Positions 35,217 to 46,890 of a DNA stretch of 64,000 bases are shown here, in pieces. This DNA is from Rhabdophis nuchalis. Lineage: Eukaryota; Chordata; Lepidosauria; Squamata; Natricidae. The notes under the pieces were generated by a model. It did not search any database. It was not told the origin of the DNA and saw nothing but the letters and a program-made list of their open reading frames with translations. Where the stretch lies: assembly GCA_039707465.1 (NCBI GenBank), contig CM077644.1, positions 79,789,375 through 79,853,374 of the forward strand, written 5' to 3'. Positions within the stretch are counted from its first letter, which is position 1. Each line of letters starts with the position of its first letter. The translations under genes were made by a program, and so were the position numbers.

Positions 35217-36363
35217 AACCACTAGTAGCAGCATTTACACTGAAAACAATCTCTCTAAGAGTATCTCACACCACTTAGCTGAAGATTCACCTGGACTGTG
35301 ATACCTCAGTGGTTTCCCAGGTCTAAATTGGCTAAGCAATTAAGGTAAATTCTGAAATTATGTCTTCAATTTAATTGAAACGGTTGAAAACAGTTGATCA
35401 TATTTCCTGGATACAAGACATATTTTTATAGAGCAGGCTTGCAGAACAGCATAAAAAATAAAAAATTCTCAAATCAACCTCTGGATTTGTAATCTGGAAT
35501 ATTCCGTGAATCTTCAGCATCAAACCTGAAACAACATCCGTTTAGAAAATCACTGGCAGGAAACTTGGATTTTCCTAACAAGATAGATCTTTTCTCCCAA
35601 GTGCACCACAAAGGCTCTCAAGTGGTAGGAAGTTAGAAGAGGACATGTTTGTAATAATCACGATCAATTGGCTCAAAATCACTTTATGATTTATTTATTT
35701 TTTATGGGGAGATCTAGGAGACTGCTCATATGATTTCCCTGTTCTTTTCTTCTACTGAATGTGTCTAATGATGCCCATATTCAAAATTCACTGCTATAGA
35801 AAGGGAGAGAGATCCATTCTCAAATAAATGCATTTGTAAAAAGTTCCAGCTTCAATGAATTATATTTAATTTAATTCATTATAAAATTTAATTTAATAAA
35901 TAATAATATAGCAAGAAAAAACACACCAAACCCTTGCAATTCTTACTCCAATCAATGTCAGAGGTACACAGATATAATTCAATACAAGACAGTTTCCTAT
36001 ATTCCTTGCCCAAATATATTCACCCATCCCTGTCCACCCCCCCCTCTTTTCCCCCTATTGTCAGTATCGGATGATACTTCTGCACCTGCAAAATAACAAG
36101 ATTACTTTTAGTATTTTAATAATATGCAACTTTGCAGTTATACATCAACCTTAAGAGTTTAAAACTAGGAGAAAAATAGTAAGCAGATATATTCCAGCTA
36201 CGTCTTCATGGTTCGACAAATAGTGAATAAAATACAGAGTAAGAACAGGGAGTTGGCAATGCATACATGAAGAACTACAAATATGCTGTAACTAATTCAA
36301 ATTGGACCAGACACATTAGGGAAATAACCTTCTGTGCAGATTGTATTTTTTATTTGCAATATG
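35217..36363. other. AT-rich stretch, nothing identified
   Basis: No gene or repeat recognised. Confidence 0.4.
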
Positions 36364-36371
36364 TTGTAAAG

Positions 36372-36506
36372 CAGGGGTCTCCAACCTTTGCAACTTTAAG
36401 TCTGAAGGACTTCAGCTCCCAGAGTTCTCCAGCCAGCAAAGCTGGCTGGAGAATTCTGGGAGCTGAAGTCCTTCAGACTTAAAGTTGCAAAGGTTGGAGA
36501 CCCCTG
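36372..36506. mobile_element. palindromic hAT-type MITE (135 bp)
   Basis: A near-perfect hairpin: the arm CAGGGGTCTCCAACCTTTGC mirrors GCAAAGGTTGGAGACCCCTG, with the centre CCAGCCAGCAAAGCTGGCTGG. The flanks TTGTAAAG (36364-36371) and TTGTAAGG (36507-36514) match at 7 of 8. Confidence 0.92.
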
Positions 36507-36702
36507 TTGTAAGGTATTCAGATTATTTTGGATGCCTATGTATTTTATAATGCTAATAATACTATTAGCTATTGGCAAATAATCCTTAATGTAAACATTT
36601 ATCCTAACATAATATAATATACGTTCCTTATAATGCTACAATATTTTCAACTTCTCAGACTACCTGGGTTTGCTTTTTACAGTTGAAACGCTTGCCTTTC
36701 AG

Positions 36703-36768
36703 GAACCTAAGACAAAACAACTTCTTACGTCTGGTTTGCATGAAGACATTCTTTCAGAGAATATGCAG
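36703..36768 (+). CDS. candidate internal coding exon (22 codons, gene not recognised)
   Basis: GCTTGCCTTTCAG precedes the block and CAG|GTAGTA follows, so both splice sites are plausible. An alternative acceptor, TTGCTTTTTACAG, would start the exon at 36683. The encoded peptide starts EPKTKQLLTSGLHEDILSEN, hydrophilic and amphipathic in look. From 36703 the exon is phase 0-0, as is the candidate at 7598-7702 on the same strand, so the two could belong to one gene 29 kb apart. The frame stays open past the donor to 36978, which weakens the case slightly. Confidence 0.4.
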
Positions 36769-37718
36769 GTAGTATCTCATTATTTAAAACAAACAAAAGA
36801 CAACCCTAACTACAACTCATTTCTGCATTATTGTCAACAAAGCAAAACACCAATTGAGGTCAATGTGAAGAAAAATCTCAGTCTCTCAAATGAAGAAAAA
36901 AATGGTGGTTTTTTATTTCAACACTTAAATCCATTAGAGATGCCAAGATTCTCATTTCAGAACAAGCAATTCAAATAGCAATTGCTTTTCATGTCACTTC
37001 CACCCCACAAAAAATTAAGTGATGGACAAGAAGGAAATCTTGGAGACACAAGGCAGGCAATATTCTGGAAAGGTTGTAATATAATGCTCATACTGAGAAA
37101 ACAGATTACAAAGAGTTATGCTCTTTGTAGTTAAAAATTTTCAATTTTTTAACAAAGCATGCTACCATTACTGTAAATAATTTGAAATGCAGTTGCTTAT
37201 CAAGCATCTAATATTCCTTGTCATGAGGAAATCCATGTTTACACATCTACAAACTGACTAACACTTGAAGGCTTATAAAGTCATTGAGTATTCCTGTGGG
37301 GGAATTTTTGTACTCTGAGGTTTCTCAGAATTTGACATTATGTCCTCTTTGTCATATGGACAAAGACTCCCCAGTACACTCTACACTGCTCTTTGCAAAA
37401 CTAACCACAAATGATGGCAATCTGTTATGTAATTTACTACACCACTGTATATCTGTTGCCATGCAGAATCAAGCTTTTGATTCAATGGCTCTGTGCTCAT
37501 AGACATCTAAAATTAACACAGAAACACAGATACATTTCCCTTCTAACCTATGCTTTTCCCCTCTTTCTCATTGGTCATGATATTCATGGCCCATTTTATC
37601 CCTCTATTCTAACACTGAGACTATTCAACTGGAAGTTTAAACAGAAAAGTTAGTATTTAATTCTTATATCATAATACGGCATCAACTGTGCCCCTTCTGG
37701 GTCACCCCACACATACAT
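36769..37718. other. unannotated stretch
   Basis: No repeat recognised. Open frames here have no family resemblance. Confidence 0.4.
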
Positions 37719-37719
37719 G

Positions 37720-38890
37720 TCTTGATTATTCCTGTTTTGACTATTGAAATTTGCTCTACATGGGGTAGTGTTGGGAAATGTCCACCCAGAGAGGGAGGAG
37801 GGATCAAGCAGAGCATTAATCCTGAGTTATCATATAATCACAAGAGATCCACAACTGGCTCCATGGAACCAGTTGTGTATCTATGTGTTCTCAAAGAAAG
37901 GCAAGCAGTTTGAGAAGATTTCTGTAGAATACAATAAAGTAGCTAGCTTGAACTCTACCTACATGTGTAAATCTGGTCACTTGTGTCTGGCCCAAGAAGC
38001 ATTCAGGAGTTACAACTGTTTCAGAATTATTCTACAATGCATATACTGGGTGTTCCGGCCTAGGCTTCCCCGCAGCACGAAGCTGAGCCGTCATCCGATA
38101 AACCTCTTTTATAATTTACAGTGAATTCCTCTTTCAAGATAGTTCACAATTACCAACCTTTATCAGAGTGAAAAGTGACCAGGCCTATATCTTTCAGATG
38201 CCACAAAACTTGGCAAGAATGCAGGAATGAACTAATTGTCTCCTGCAAACACTCATCCCCTTTTGTGCCTCTTTTATTTCCTATGGGAGGGGCCATTCAC
38301 CATCCACTTGTGGCCTTAATCCCAAATCAACCCTTGACCCTTAGCTGTTTCCTTTATCTGGCAACTCTGCACATGCGCACACAGGGAACAGGTTCCAAAT
38401 GTTCATTTGCCCCACTGATGTCTGACTCCAAAGGCAGCTGATAACTGTCAGACGTCCCTGGCTCCCCCTCTGCCTCTGATGCCGAGCGCTCATCAGAGCC
38501 TTCCCCAGACTCCAGGACTGATCCATGTTCCTTCCCAAATCCTCACTGTCCGCATCTGCTGCCAGCTTTGCTGATGGGCCCAACACTGGGTTTCCCTCAG
38601 TTTGCCATATTACTGTATGAGTTTCACTGGTTCTCAGTTTCTTGCTGGGTACAATTCAAGGTAATCACCTTTCATATCCTGCATGGCAAAGGGCCAGGTT
38701 ATTTGCAAGACCAGGTCATACCTACCTATTCTACCAGATGAGATAAGAGTGGGTACATTTCAGTTTCCTTCCCTTAAAATGTTGCTATCTAGTGGGAGCC
38801 AGGAAGTATGCTTTTTCCATTGCAGCCCCTGTGCTGTGGAACAGCCCCCGTCCCCCTGAAATGCTGTCAATATTATAATTATTTGTTTTT
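37720..38890 (+). mobile_element. worn L2-clade LINE relic, interrupted by an LTR-like block
   Basis: 37720-37768 reads SCFDY.NLLYMG, like the LDYCNSLYMG motif of L2. After the interruption, 38590-38890 reads EFHWFSVSCWVQFKVI, ILHGKGPGYLQDQV, then a block ending CAVEQPPSP, which follow each other in L2. Stops are frequent, so it is old. Confidence 0.6.
37769..38585 (-). mobile_element. LTR-like block (TGTTGGG...CCCAACA)
   Basis: Terminal TGTTGGG at 37769-37775 and CCCAACA at 38579-38585 bracket 817 bp of sequence unlike the L2 relic on both sides. On the minus strand TATA-like AATAAAAGAGG (38269-38279) and TATAAAAG (38107-38114) motifs occur. I see no matching 5-bp duplication, so this could be an old solo LTR or a rearrangement. 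Confidence 0.4.
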
Positions 38891-40124
38891 CATTGTAACT
38901 GAAGCCCCATTTATTAAGTGGAAATACATTTCACCACAACTGACCATTTGTATGCAGCTGCTATACACTAGAATGGCCAGTGAGCTCAGCAATATACTTG
39001 GAATTTGACTAGCTAGCATTCACTATTCACAAAGTATCTTAAAGCTAGGCATTGATCCATTACGGATAATATTTTGAATTATTCACACATGATCTCATTG
39101 GTGCCTTACTCTGTCTCATCACAGTGATCAGTAACACATTGAGAAATCTGATTTGGATTATTCTTTAAAGGCATCTACATGATCCTCAATATTACTGAAT
39201 TCCCTAATTCGTGAAATAATAAGATCAGATATGATTTTGGCACTGTCTCTAATTTAGGCATCCAAAGCTTTGATGCATATGCATGGACTTCTAAGGATAA
39301 GGTGGTACCAGAACAAGGTGATATACAAATCTATACTTTCCTGACTTTTTATAAATAGCATCACATAAACACCAAGTGATGCTACTAGGATTGATCAGTG
39401 TGGCAAAACAAAGAGTATACACTGTGTATATATTTAAGTTGACAAAGCAAAGTATCTCAAATTATAACTTCAGTCTTTATTTATCTTTGCCCAAATATCT
39501 AAAAACACATTCAAAAGTTGTTTAACATTCTAGTATATGTTATGGTTACTTGCTTCCCTGGTTGCATTTCTGAATAGTCTGGTACGGATATTAATTTAAA
39601 CAAACCCAAGGAAAATCCTTAACATCTGCTTGCAAGTAGTTTAATGTCTTTCTGTAATTTTGTTGCACACATCACATCGCACCCTAAAAATATTTGAATG
39701 TGTATATGCAGTGATTAAGTTCTACAATTCTGCCTTAGTCTACCCATAAAACAATGTTTTTGCATTTTTTTCTTAAACACGTATCTTGTGAAAAACAAAA
39801 ACAACAGATGTCTGATACTTAAATCAATGTTAAATTAGTGAATTGCAAGTTATTTGGAAAAAAACAACAATCTTGTGGTTGACAAAGCTACACACAAAAG
39901 CATGTGCATATGCACGTTCTGTAACCTGACATCTATATAATTTTTGTTACCAGTTTTTACCATATTTACTTAATAATAAAGTAAATCCTTCCTTCCTTCC
40001 TTTCATCTTTCCTTCCTCCTTCCCTCCCTCTCGCAGATTAGTAAAATATTTAAATAAGATTTGAAAATGCTTGAAACCTGATTTTATTTTATAACTGCTT
40101 TATGGCAGTCATAATGTGACTCAC
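38891..40124. other. unannotated stretch
   Basis: Only a short CCTT-rich run at 39986-40030 stands out. Confidence 0.4.
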
Positions 40125-40125
40125 C

Positions 40126-40786
40126 AGTGTCCAGAACGCAGCTGCGCGAGCAATAATGGGAACCTCTAGGTTTACCCATATAACACCGCTCTTACGCGAG
40201 CTGCACTGGCTGCCTGTCGTCTTTCGGGTGCGCTTCAAGGTGTTAGTGATCATCTTTAAAGCGCTCCATGGCTCGGGACCTAGTTATCTGCAGGATCGGA
40301 TTCTGCCTCATACATTCTCACGGCCGATTCGCTCCCACAGAGAGGGACTTCTCCGGGTGCCGTCCACTAGGCTATGCCGTCCACTAGGCTATGCGACGCC
40401 CAGGGGAAGGGCCTTCTCTGTGGTGGGCCCGGCCCTCTGGAACGACCTTCCCCCCGAAATCAGAACAACTACGGACCTCCGCTCCTTCCGTCAAAAACTT
40501 AAAACACACTTTTTCTGATTGGCCGGCCTTGGTTAGTCTCTGTCTAATAGGGTGAAAGGGATTTTAGGTAATTTATATTTGGGGATTTTAGCGCAGGGAT
40601 AATTTAGTTTAATCTGTTTTTATTCATTCTATTTATGTATTTTTATAGTTATTTTAATTTTCCTGTGCACCGCTCCGAGTTCCCCTGGGGAGAGGATGCG
40701 GTATACAAATATTATACCGCATCCTATTATTATTTTAATAATAAAATATTATTATTATTATTATTATTATTATATTATTATTATAA

Positions 40787-40868
<82 letters not shown>

Positions 40869-40870
40869 TA
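40126..40870 (+). mobile_element. L2-clade LINE, 5'-truncated, with long ATT tail
   Basis: The frame to 40518 encodes PLLRELHWLPVVFRVRFKVL, HGSGPSYLQDRILPH, RSHREGLLRVPSTRLC and ALWNDLPPEI, the L2 C-terminus. A 17-bp repeat (CCGTCCACTAGGCTATG twice, 40374-40407) makes a net in-frame expansion. The 3' end has CCGCTCCGAGTTCCCC, then GGATGCGGTATA, then an ATT repeat to 40868. The catalytic domain is missing. Confidence 0.9.
40748..40868. repeat. (ATT)n microsatellite
   Basis: About 120 bp, mostly uninterrupted, at the L2 3' end. Confidence 0.96.
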
Positions 40871-40879
40871 AACAAATCT

Positions 40880-41180
40880 TATGGCCATTAAATGAACCAT
40901 GTAGTTGTTAAGTGAAAACAATATACCCAATGGCTGTTATTTACCATTTTCCTCCAGCAAATGGCAAAAATAACCACGAATCGAGGTCATATAACCATGG
41001 GACACTGCAACCTGTTGTAAATGCAAGTTGCCAAGCATCTGAAATGCCAATCGCATCACCCTGGAAGTGGGGGTGGCATTTGTAACTTCAAGGATGGGTC
41101 TATAAGTTACTTCTTTTGAATCTGTTGCAATTTTAAATGGTCATTAAGGGACAGATCATTAAGTGGGGACTACCTGTATT
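40880..41180 (-). mobile_element. GTCCTCGACTTAC-type MITE, worn
   Basis: Blocks TTAAATGAACCATGTAGTTG, GGACACTGCAACCTGTTGTA, TTGCCAAGCATCTGAAATGC and GGGGACTACCTGTAT match the family. The left terminus is missing, abutting the ATT tail of the L2 copy. Confidence 0.65.
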
Positions 41181-41342
41181 TCCTTGCCTTGCTGTCTTCA
41201 TTATGCTATGTTCTCTTTTGGTATACGTTAATCATGATTAGGCATTTGTAATTAAAATGATGAGAAAGGGGACTGTGACATGAAATCTGCCACTCCCCAA
41301 GGGCTTCCATAGACAGACAAATGGCCAATTGCAATGAATTAT

Positions 41343-41681
41343 TGTTGAGTCCTCGACGTGCGAACGGTCCTCGACATACGACCGGCCGCAGGTCTTCCAC
41401 TCTTCCCCGAAGGACCATAGCAACAGACAGTAACAAGTTTGTAACTGCCAGTCGCGTCTGATTGGTTCAGACGCGGCTGACGGGAAACTAGGTCCTGGAG
41501 CATCCTGATTGGTTCCCCGTTTGACAGCTCGCGTATAAGTAGCTGTCAAATGGGGGAGCCCCTGTCTACCGCAGTTCTTTTGCCTGTACATAGTTCTTTC
41601 GCGTCTCTTGCTATTTGCCAATAAATGGCTTGTTCTTTTACTAGCCTGTGTCCGAACTCCCTCTGTTCCCGAAATCTAACA
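41343..41681 (+). mobile_element. solo LTR (339 bp) of an endogenous retrovirus-like element
   Basis: The ends TGTTGAGTCC and GAAATCTAACA resemble those of the 34924-35211 LTR. Exact ATTAT duplications lie at 41338-41342 and 41682-41686. In + orientation there are two reversed CCAAT boxes (GATTGGTTC near 41459 and 41506), TATAAG at 41534-41539 and AATAAA at 41620-41625. The element is GC-richer than its surroundings. No internal region remains. Confidence 0.9.
41534..41539 (+). promoter_or_regulatory. TATA-like box of the solo LTR
   Basis: GTATAAG with two upstream reversed CCAAT motifs and AATAAA about 80 bp downstream. Confidence 0.6.
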
Positions 41682-41686
41682 ATTAT

Positions 41687-42656
41687 TACTTCACTTCAGA
41701 ATGCACTTATAATAATAAATTATAAGGCAGGCAGGCAGGCTTCCTCCCTTTCATGTCACATTCAGGTTGAAGCATTACAACCCCACCCCCCACCCCCCCA
41801 AAAAACCCCTATAGTATTTCGTATTATGAAACTCTAAACTGAGACCATGTTCCTGAAAAGAGATAAAACACAATATGATAGATATAAGTGACTGAAGATT
41901 TTCCATTAAAATGTGTCACAAAATATGAGAAGTCATGAAAAGAGAGATGTGTTAAATTTAACATTACTAATTCCTAGCAGGCAAATAGAGAATGATATCA
42001 TCTTCTGTGAAAACTTTTCACTAGGCGATGCCATCTGCTCATTCTCTTTTAATCTTGCTCCCATACTTATTTTTGAAAAACACAAAATATGAAATAGGAC
42101 CAAAATCTGTACACTTGCCCCAAGCTTTCTGTTCACTTAAATAGGTGTCCTTTAATTTTAAAAAAAATAGTCGTCCTTTTTATGCAAAATATAAAATAAA
42201 CCTTAATCCTGGTTATAGTACATCTGTTGAAATGGAACAGAACTTAAGTTAGCAATTATCAAATAGATCTTAATCATAGCTACAAGAATCACTTGATCTT
42301 GCCTCCAAGAAATACAGATTTCACATATTTTGAAGATGTGAAGAAGTAGTGTTGTCTTACTGATAGTTCAAAACTGCTTTATTAATAGGTAGAGATGAAA
42401 TGAGACTTGACTAATAGAACATAATTGTGCAAACAGGTTTTATTGAGAAAATAATGTATTTTCCAAACCCTTAGGATTGGAATCCTAACAAACTGATTCT
42501 TAAAATCAACATTTGTTTTAATCATGTCATTTGAATAAATTTGAATAAAACCTAAACCATAAGTAGGCATTTCATTCAAATCTTAGTTGATGCCTTCTGA
42601 TTTAAATAACCTCTTCATTTGGATATTAATCCAGTGATAAAACTTTGGAATAAAAC
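41687..42656. other. unannotated stretch
   Basis: No gene or repeat recognised. Confidence 0.4.
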
Positions 42657-43548
42657 TAGTGTATTTTTTGGAGTATAAGACACACTTTTTTTCCTCTAAA
42701 AAGAGGCTGAAGATCTGGGTACAACTTATACATCGAATGCATCATTTTTTGCCACCTGTTGTTATTTTTATTGCTTAATTTTTAGGTTGAACAAAAGCCA
42801 TTCAATGTTCTTTATTTACTTAAAACAGTGGTAGTCAACCTGGTCCCTACTGCCCACTAATGGGCGTTCCAGCTTTCATGGTGGGCGGTAGGGGCTTTGT
42901 CTGATACTGAAGCACTTTCCTTTTTTTAATTTACCATATTTTTTGGAGTATAAGACACACCTTTTTCCTCTAAAAAGAGGCTGAAAATCTCGTTACAACT
43001 TATACATCGAATACAGCATTTTTTGCCACCTGAAATCATGCTCCCTTCACCAAAATGGCTATGCATAGCCTTATAGAGACTTCCAGAGAGCTCCTGAGGG
43101 CCGAGGAGGACAGAAATGAGCCGAAAACGGGCCATTTTGGGGAGGTTTGCAGAGTGCAAAAACTTTTATTTCCTTTTGGAAAGCTCTTTAACTGTTTCTG
43201 TGCCACCAGAAACAAAGTCTTAAGGTTTGTCAGTGATTTCCTTCTCCAGAACATGGATAAATACACCTGGAAACATCAACCTACCTATCTACCTACCTAC
43301 CTACCTTCTCTCTCTCTCTCTCTCTCTCCCCCTACCTACACACACACTCTCTCTCCCTACCTACCTACTATATTTCTCTCTCTCTCTATTTCTCTCTCTC
43401 TCTATCCCTTTATCTACCTACCTACTCTCTCCATCTGCCTACCTACTGTATTTCTCTTTCTTTCTTTCCCTCTCTATCCCTCTATCTACTTACCTACTTT
43501 TAAAAAAAAATTGCCTCTTCAAAACCTTATACTCCGAAAAATACGGTA
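42657..43548. mobile_element. composite, rearranged copy of the 3.9-kb transposon pair (H and E)
   Basis: It starts with about 100 bp of element E (GTATTTTTTGGAGTATAAGA). Then comes 42757-42830, matching the DNA that flanks element H at 3828-3893, then the first part of H (CAGTGGTAGTCAACCTGGTC), then E again with its CTAC/TCTC repeats, ending TTATACTCCGAAAAATAC. The E start therefore occurs twice (42657 and 42937). The right end of H is absent. Confidence 0.75.
43270..43500 (+). repeat. CTAC / TCTC pyrimidine microsatellite
   Basis: Shorter counterpart of the 4540-5255 tract, at the same place within element E. Confidence 0.92.
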
Positions 43549-43647
43549 TGCAAATCTCCATATCTAGAAATTTGAGGAGTTACTTGGGCAAGAATTTCTG
43601 AAGGAACAGCAGCAGCTTCTGGGATGGGGTGTGTGTGTGTGTCTTTA

Positions 43648-43735
43648 GGGACAGCCCCATGTAGAGCACATTATAGCAATCTAATTGTGAGATGACTTCG
43701 GTATGACTTTGAAGAATCTCCTGGTCTCTTCTTAC
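43648..43735 (-). mobile_element. L2-clade LINE fragment, antisense
   Basis: GCCCCATGTAGAGCACATTATAGCAATC is the worn reverse complement of the L2 segment for DYCNALYMGL (compare 19266-19300). Confidence 0.55.
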
Positions 43736-44132
43736 CTTACATTACCAATTGGAAATGGTGCAGTTGAATAAAGATAAGACTGTGACCCTATATGAAATTC
43801 TATCTTATATAGAATTTTTATTACCTTAAACTTTCTGCTTTTTCTCCTTCAGGACCGTGAGTTGATTCTAACTGGACAGAAACATTCTTTTGTCTTCCAT
43901 TTTTAGCAATAAAGAGTCACTTTGGATAGGGAGATGGGTGGCATATACTGTAAATGTAATAAACAAATAAATAACTGCAGAAATGTATCATATTCATATT
44001 CAACATCCACCAGATTTGGTGATTGCTATCCATAGATACTTACTAGTTCATTCCTGTCAATCTTTTGCTTGGACTTCTATAATTTTCTTTAGAAACTACT
44101 TATGGCCCTTCTTTCAGCTATTCCATTGTCTG

Positions 44133-44482
44133 CAGTGGTGGGATTCAATTTTTTTTACTACTGGTTCTGTGTGCGTAGCGTGGCTTGGTAGGTCTGGCTT
44201 GGTGGGCATAGCAGGGGAAGGATACTGCAAAATCTCCATTCCCTCCCCACTCCAGGGCAAGAATACTATAAAATCTCCATTCTCTCCCCATCCCACTAAC
44301 CTGCTTTCCAGCTCCGTTCTCCTGTGCAGAAGAAGACCCAGCCAATCAACCAGGACTCAGGAGACAGTGAATAGATGGGGGCGGAGCCAACCAGAGGTGA
44401 TATTTCCTGGTTCTCTGAACTACTCAAAATTTCCACTACTGATTCGCTAGAACCAGTCAGAATTGACTGAATACCACCTCTG
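44133..44482. mobile_element. hAT-type MITE (CAGTGGTGGGATTC family)
   Basis: The ends CAGTGGTGGGATTCAATT and TTGACTGAATACCACCTCTG are inverted repeats. The flanks ATTGTCTG (44125-44132) and ATTATCTG (44483-44490) match at 7 of 8. An internal pair of GGATACTGCAAAATCTCCAT-like blocks (44220 and 44262) is repeated in tandem. Confidence 0.85.
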
Positions 44483-44490
44483 ATTATCTG

Positions 44491-46198
44491 GCTTCATATG
44501 ATTCTGTTCACAGAGCATCCTAGAACCTAAATCATTATGGAGATGATGATGGGTTTTTTTTTTTTCTTGAAGTCTTCAAGCAAAATATCACAATGAAGTC
44601 CTGATGGCTGTGTGTGATTTCATGTTGCACCGAAACATGTTCCTTCTTCTTATAGGAGAAAAGAAGAGGGAGAGAGAAATCAAAATACCAGTAAAAAGTT
44701 TATTGAGAGAAGTAGGAATTAGGAAGAAAGATGGCAGGCATTAAAATGAGTGTGTGTGAGAGAAAGAGAGAAATGAAAGTTCCAATAAAAAAGTATTTAT
44801 TTGGTCTAATGGGTTTCATAAAGTATTCTTTTCTGAAAGGCACTTCTAGAAGGTTGGATGCTTTGGAAGCGGCCTTGAAAAAGGAATGTGTTCCAAAATA
44901 TGTCAAGCAAAATAAATACTTTTTTTTTAACTGGCTTTTGGGATTCTTTCCTCTCTGCCTCATTTGAGACTGAGAGAATACACTGATGGAGAAGAAAAAT
45001 GGTTTTTTTGTTTCCATTTTCTATGACAAAATAACTTGATAATGTTCAATCAGATCTGAGTTGCATTTTATTCCACCTTCATCTCCCTGTTTGCTTCGCT
45101 GCTGTCAGCTGAAGCTATAATTGTGAATTTATTTGCTGGGCCAAAGAAGTATCTGTCTTTCTTTTCAGCAAGTGTCTGAATCACTTCGTATTACAACTTG
45201 GTATCAAGTTTAATGACACCACATCAGTTTTAAATACTCCATTAACAGCTGAAGTGGGGTGGGACAATCAGCTTTTTGAACGCTTTGGTTTAGGAAGCAA
45301 TGTTCTATTTATAATAGCATGAATTAAAAGTATTATTTTCCCCTTTCTCTTCTCTTAATACCCAATATCTTGCGTACAATTGATTTATTTTTCCTTCCTC
45401 CAGTCCCACTGTAGAAAGCCTACTTTTTAAAAAAATCAAGACTATTGGTGCAATAAAAAGGAAATAATGCATTGCAAGATTGAAACAAATACATTTTACA
45501 CATTTTTTCTTCACATGGGGAAAAGGTAAAACTTATAGAGGTTTTATCTTACAGGGACTTAGTGTAGATTTTAAAAGAATTTTTATTTACTCTGGAAATG
45601 CCAATTCTCTTTTTGCTATGAAGAAAAGGAAAAGGTGATCTTGCTACATTAATTAAGTTAATTAATGAAGGCCTCTGAAGGCCTCTGACAATCTGTTTTT
45701 AATTAAAGTTTAACTGTTTTACCCCAGTTCTAAGAAAATTGATTTTTTTCCCACATAATGACTCCCTCTATTTTCTTTCCTTTTCCCATGGTATGCCTAA
45801 GGACCTCATCTGAGCTATGAAATTACTATATGTTAACAGTGATGCAGCTGAAGAACATACACACACATACATAGAGCAACAGAGATATGCAACAATATGT
45901 CCCCCCTCCCCCGAATCCTGTAAGAGTTGTTTATAAACTATGAGTTGGATTTTGAAAAATCCAAGTCAAAGGAACCTCACAGATTATGTACATCTGGAGC
46001 TACAGGTTAGTTAGACTAATAATCTTTGTGCCCTGGAGGAATCCCTGAAATAATGTTCAGGTCTCAAAGATCACCTTCATAAAAGTTATTGTATCCATAG
46101 CTCACAGTATATTAAATGTTCAAACAAACTATTTTTCATTTAACAATCTCTCATTGTGATTTTTCAATCTCTTAAATCCCTTAAGACTTTTTAGGATA
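44491..46198. other. unannotated stretch
   Basis: No gene recognised. Overlapping open frames on both strands at 44700-45017 show no domain. Confidence 0.4.
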
Positions 46199-46206
46199 CT
46201 CTAGGA

Positions 46207-46382
46207 CAGTGGTGGGTTTCAAATTTTTTAGAACCTACTCTGTAGGTGTGGCCTATTTTGTGGGCGTGGCTTGGCAGTCATGTGACAGGGTGGGAGTGGC
46301 CACCTTTTAAAATGTGGTGAAACTCATTTAACAATGCTCTTGCTTAGCAACCAAAATTTTGGACTCAATTGTGATGATAAAT

Positions 46383-46442
<60 letters not shown>

Positions 46443-46616
46443 TCCTTCCTTCCTTCCTTTCTTTTCCTTTCCTTTTCTTTCCTTTCCGTTGGGTCACTGG
46501 CAGCGACGGGCCAGATTTACTTCCAGGTACGCCGGTGGAACCCCCTCTCACCAGTTCTCTAAATTTCACCAACCGGCTCTCGCGAGTAGGTGCGAGCCTG
46601 CAGAAACCCACCACTG
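46207..46616 (+). mobile_element. hAT-type MITE with internal TTCT repeat, copy 2
   Basis: The ends CAGTGGTGGGTTTCAAA and GAAACCCACCACTG are inverted repeats, with exact CTCTAGGA duplications at 46199-46206 and 46617-46624. It is collinear with 15133-15537; the main difference is the length and make-up of the internal TTCT/CCTT run (46384-46485). Confidence 0.93.
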
Positions 46617-46818
46617 CTCTAGGATTAAATGGAACACTAACTGAGAAAGTTCATACTAGAATATTGGTGGAATGGAGGCCTCCATGAAATATGATATGAT
46701 TGGTGAAAAGAAGATAAGGGAGGCGCAGGACATACTTGAGTTCAGAGGCTTCTATTAGGAAAAATAGACTAATTGACTGATTAATTATATACCATCAAGT
46801 CAATGTCAGCTCCTAAGG

Positions 46819-46890
46819 CAGGGGTGGGCAAACTTTGCAACTTTAAGTCTGAAGGACTTCAACTCCCAGAATTCTCCAGCCAGCAAAGCT
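46819..46890. mobile_element. half of a palindromic hAT-type MITE
   Basis: CAGGGGTGGGCAAACTTTGC through TTCTCCAGCCAGCAAAGCTG is one arm of the hairpin family. The second arm is deleted, so no duplication can be assigned. Confidence 0.8.

Noticed and set aside
36372..36506. Hairpins considered as microRNA precursors
   Set aside because: The perfect stem is the signature of a palindromic MITE with an 8-bp duplication, repeated many times in the window; no evidence of a processed small RNA.
40635..40911. Poly-Ile/Leu/Tyr frames
   Set aside because: ATT microsatellite.
43853..43913. Terminal-exon look: CTCCTTCAG acceptor, 17 codons (DRELILTGQKH...), TAG, then AATAAA
   Set aside because: Too short to trust, no recognised protein, and the AATAAA lies almost on the stop codon. 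Kept only as a note.
44700..45017. Overlapping open frames on both strands (78 and 105 codons)
   Set aside because: Lys/Phe-rich AT sequence without domain, splice sites or repeat-family match.
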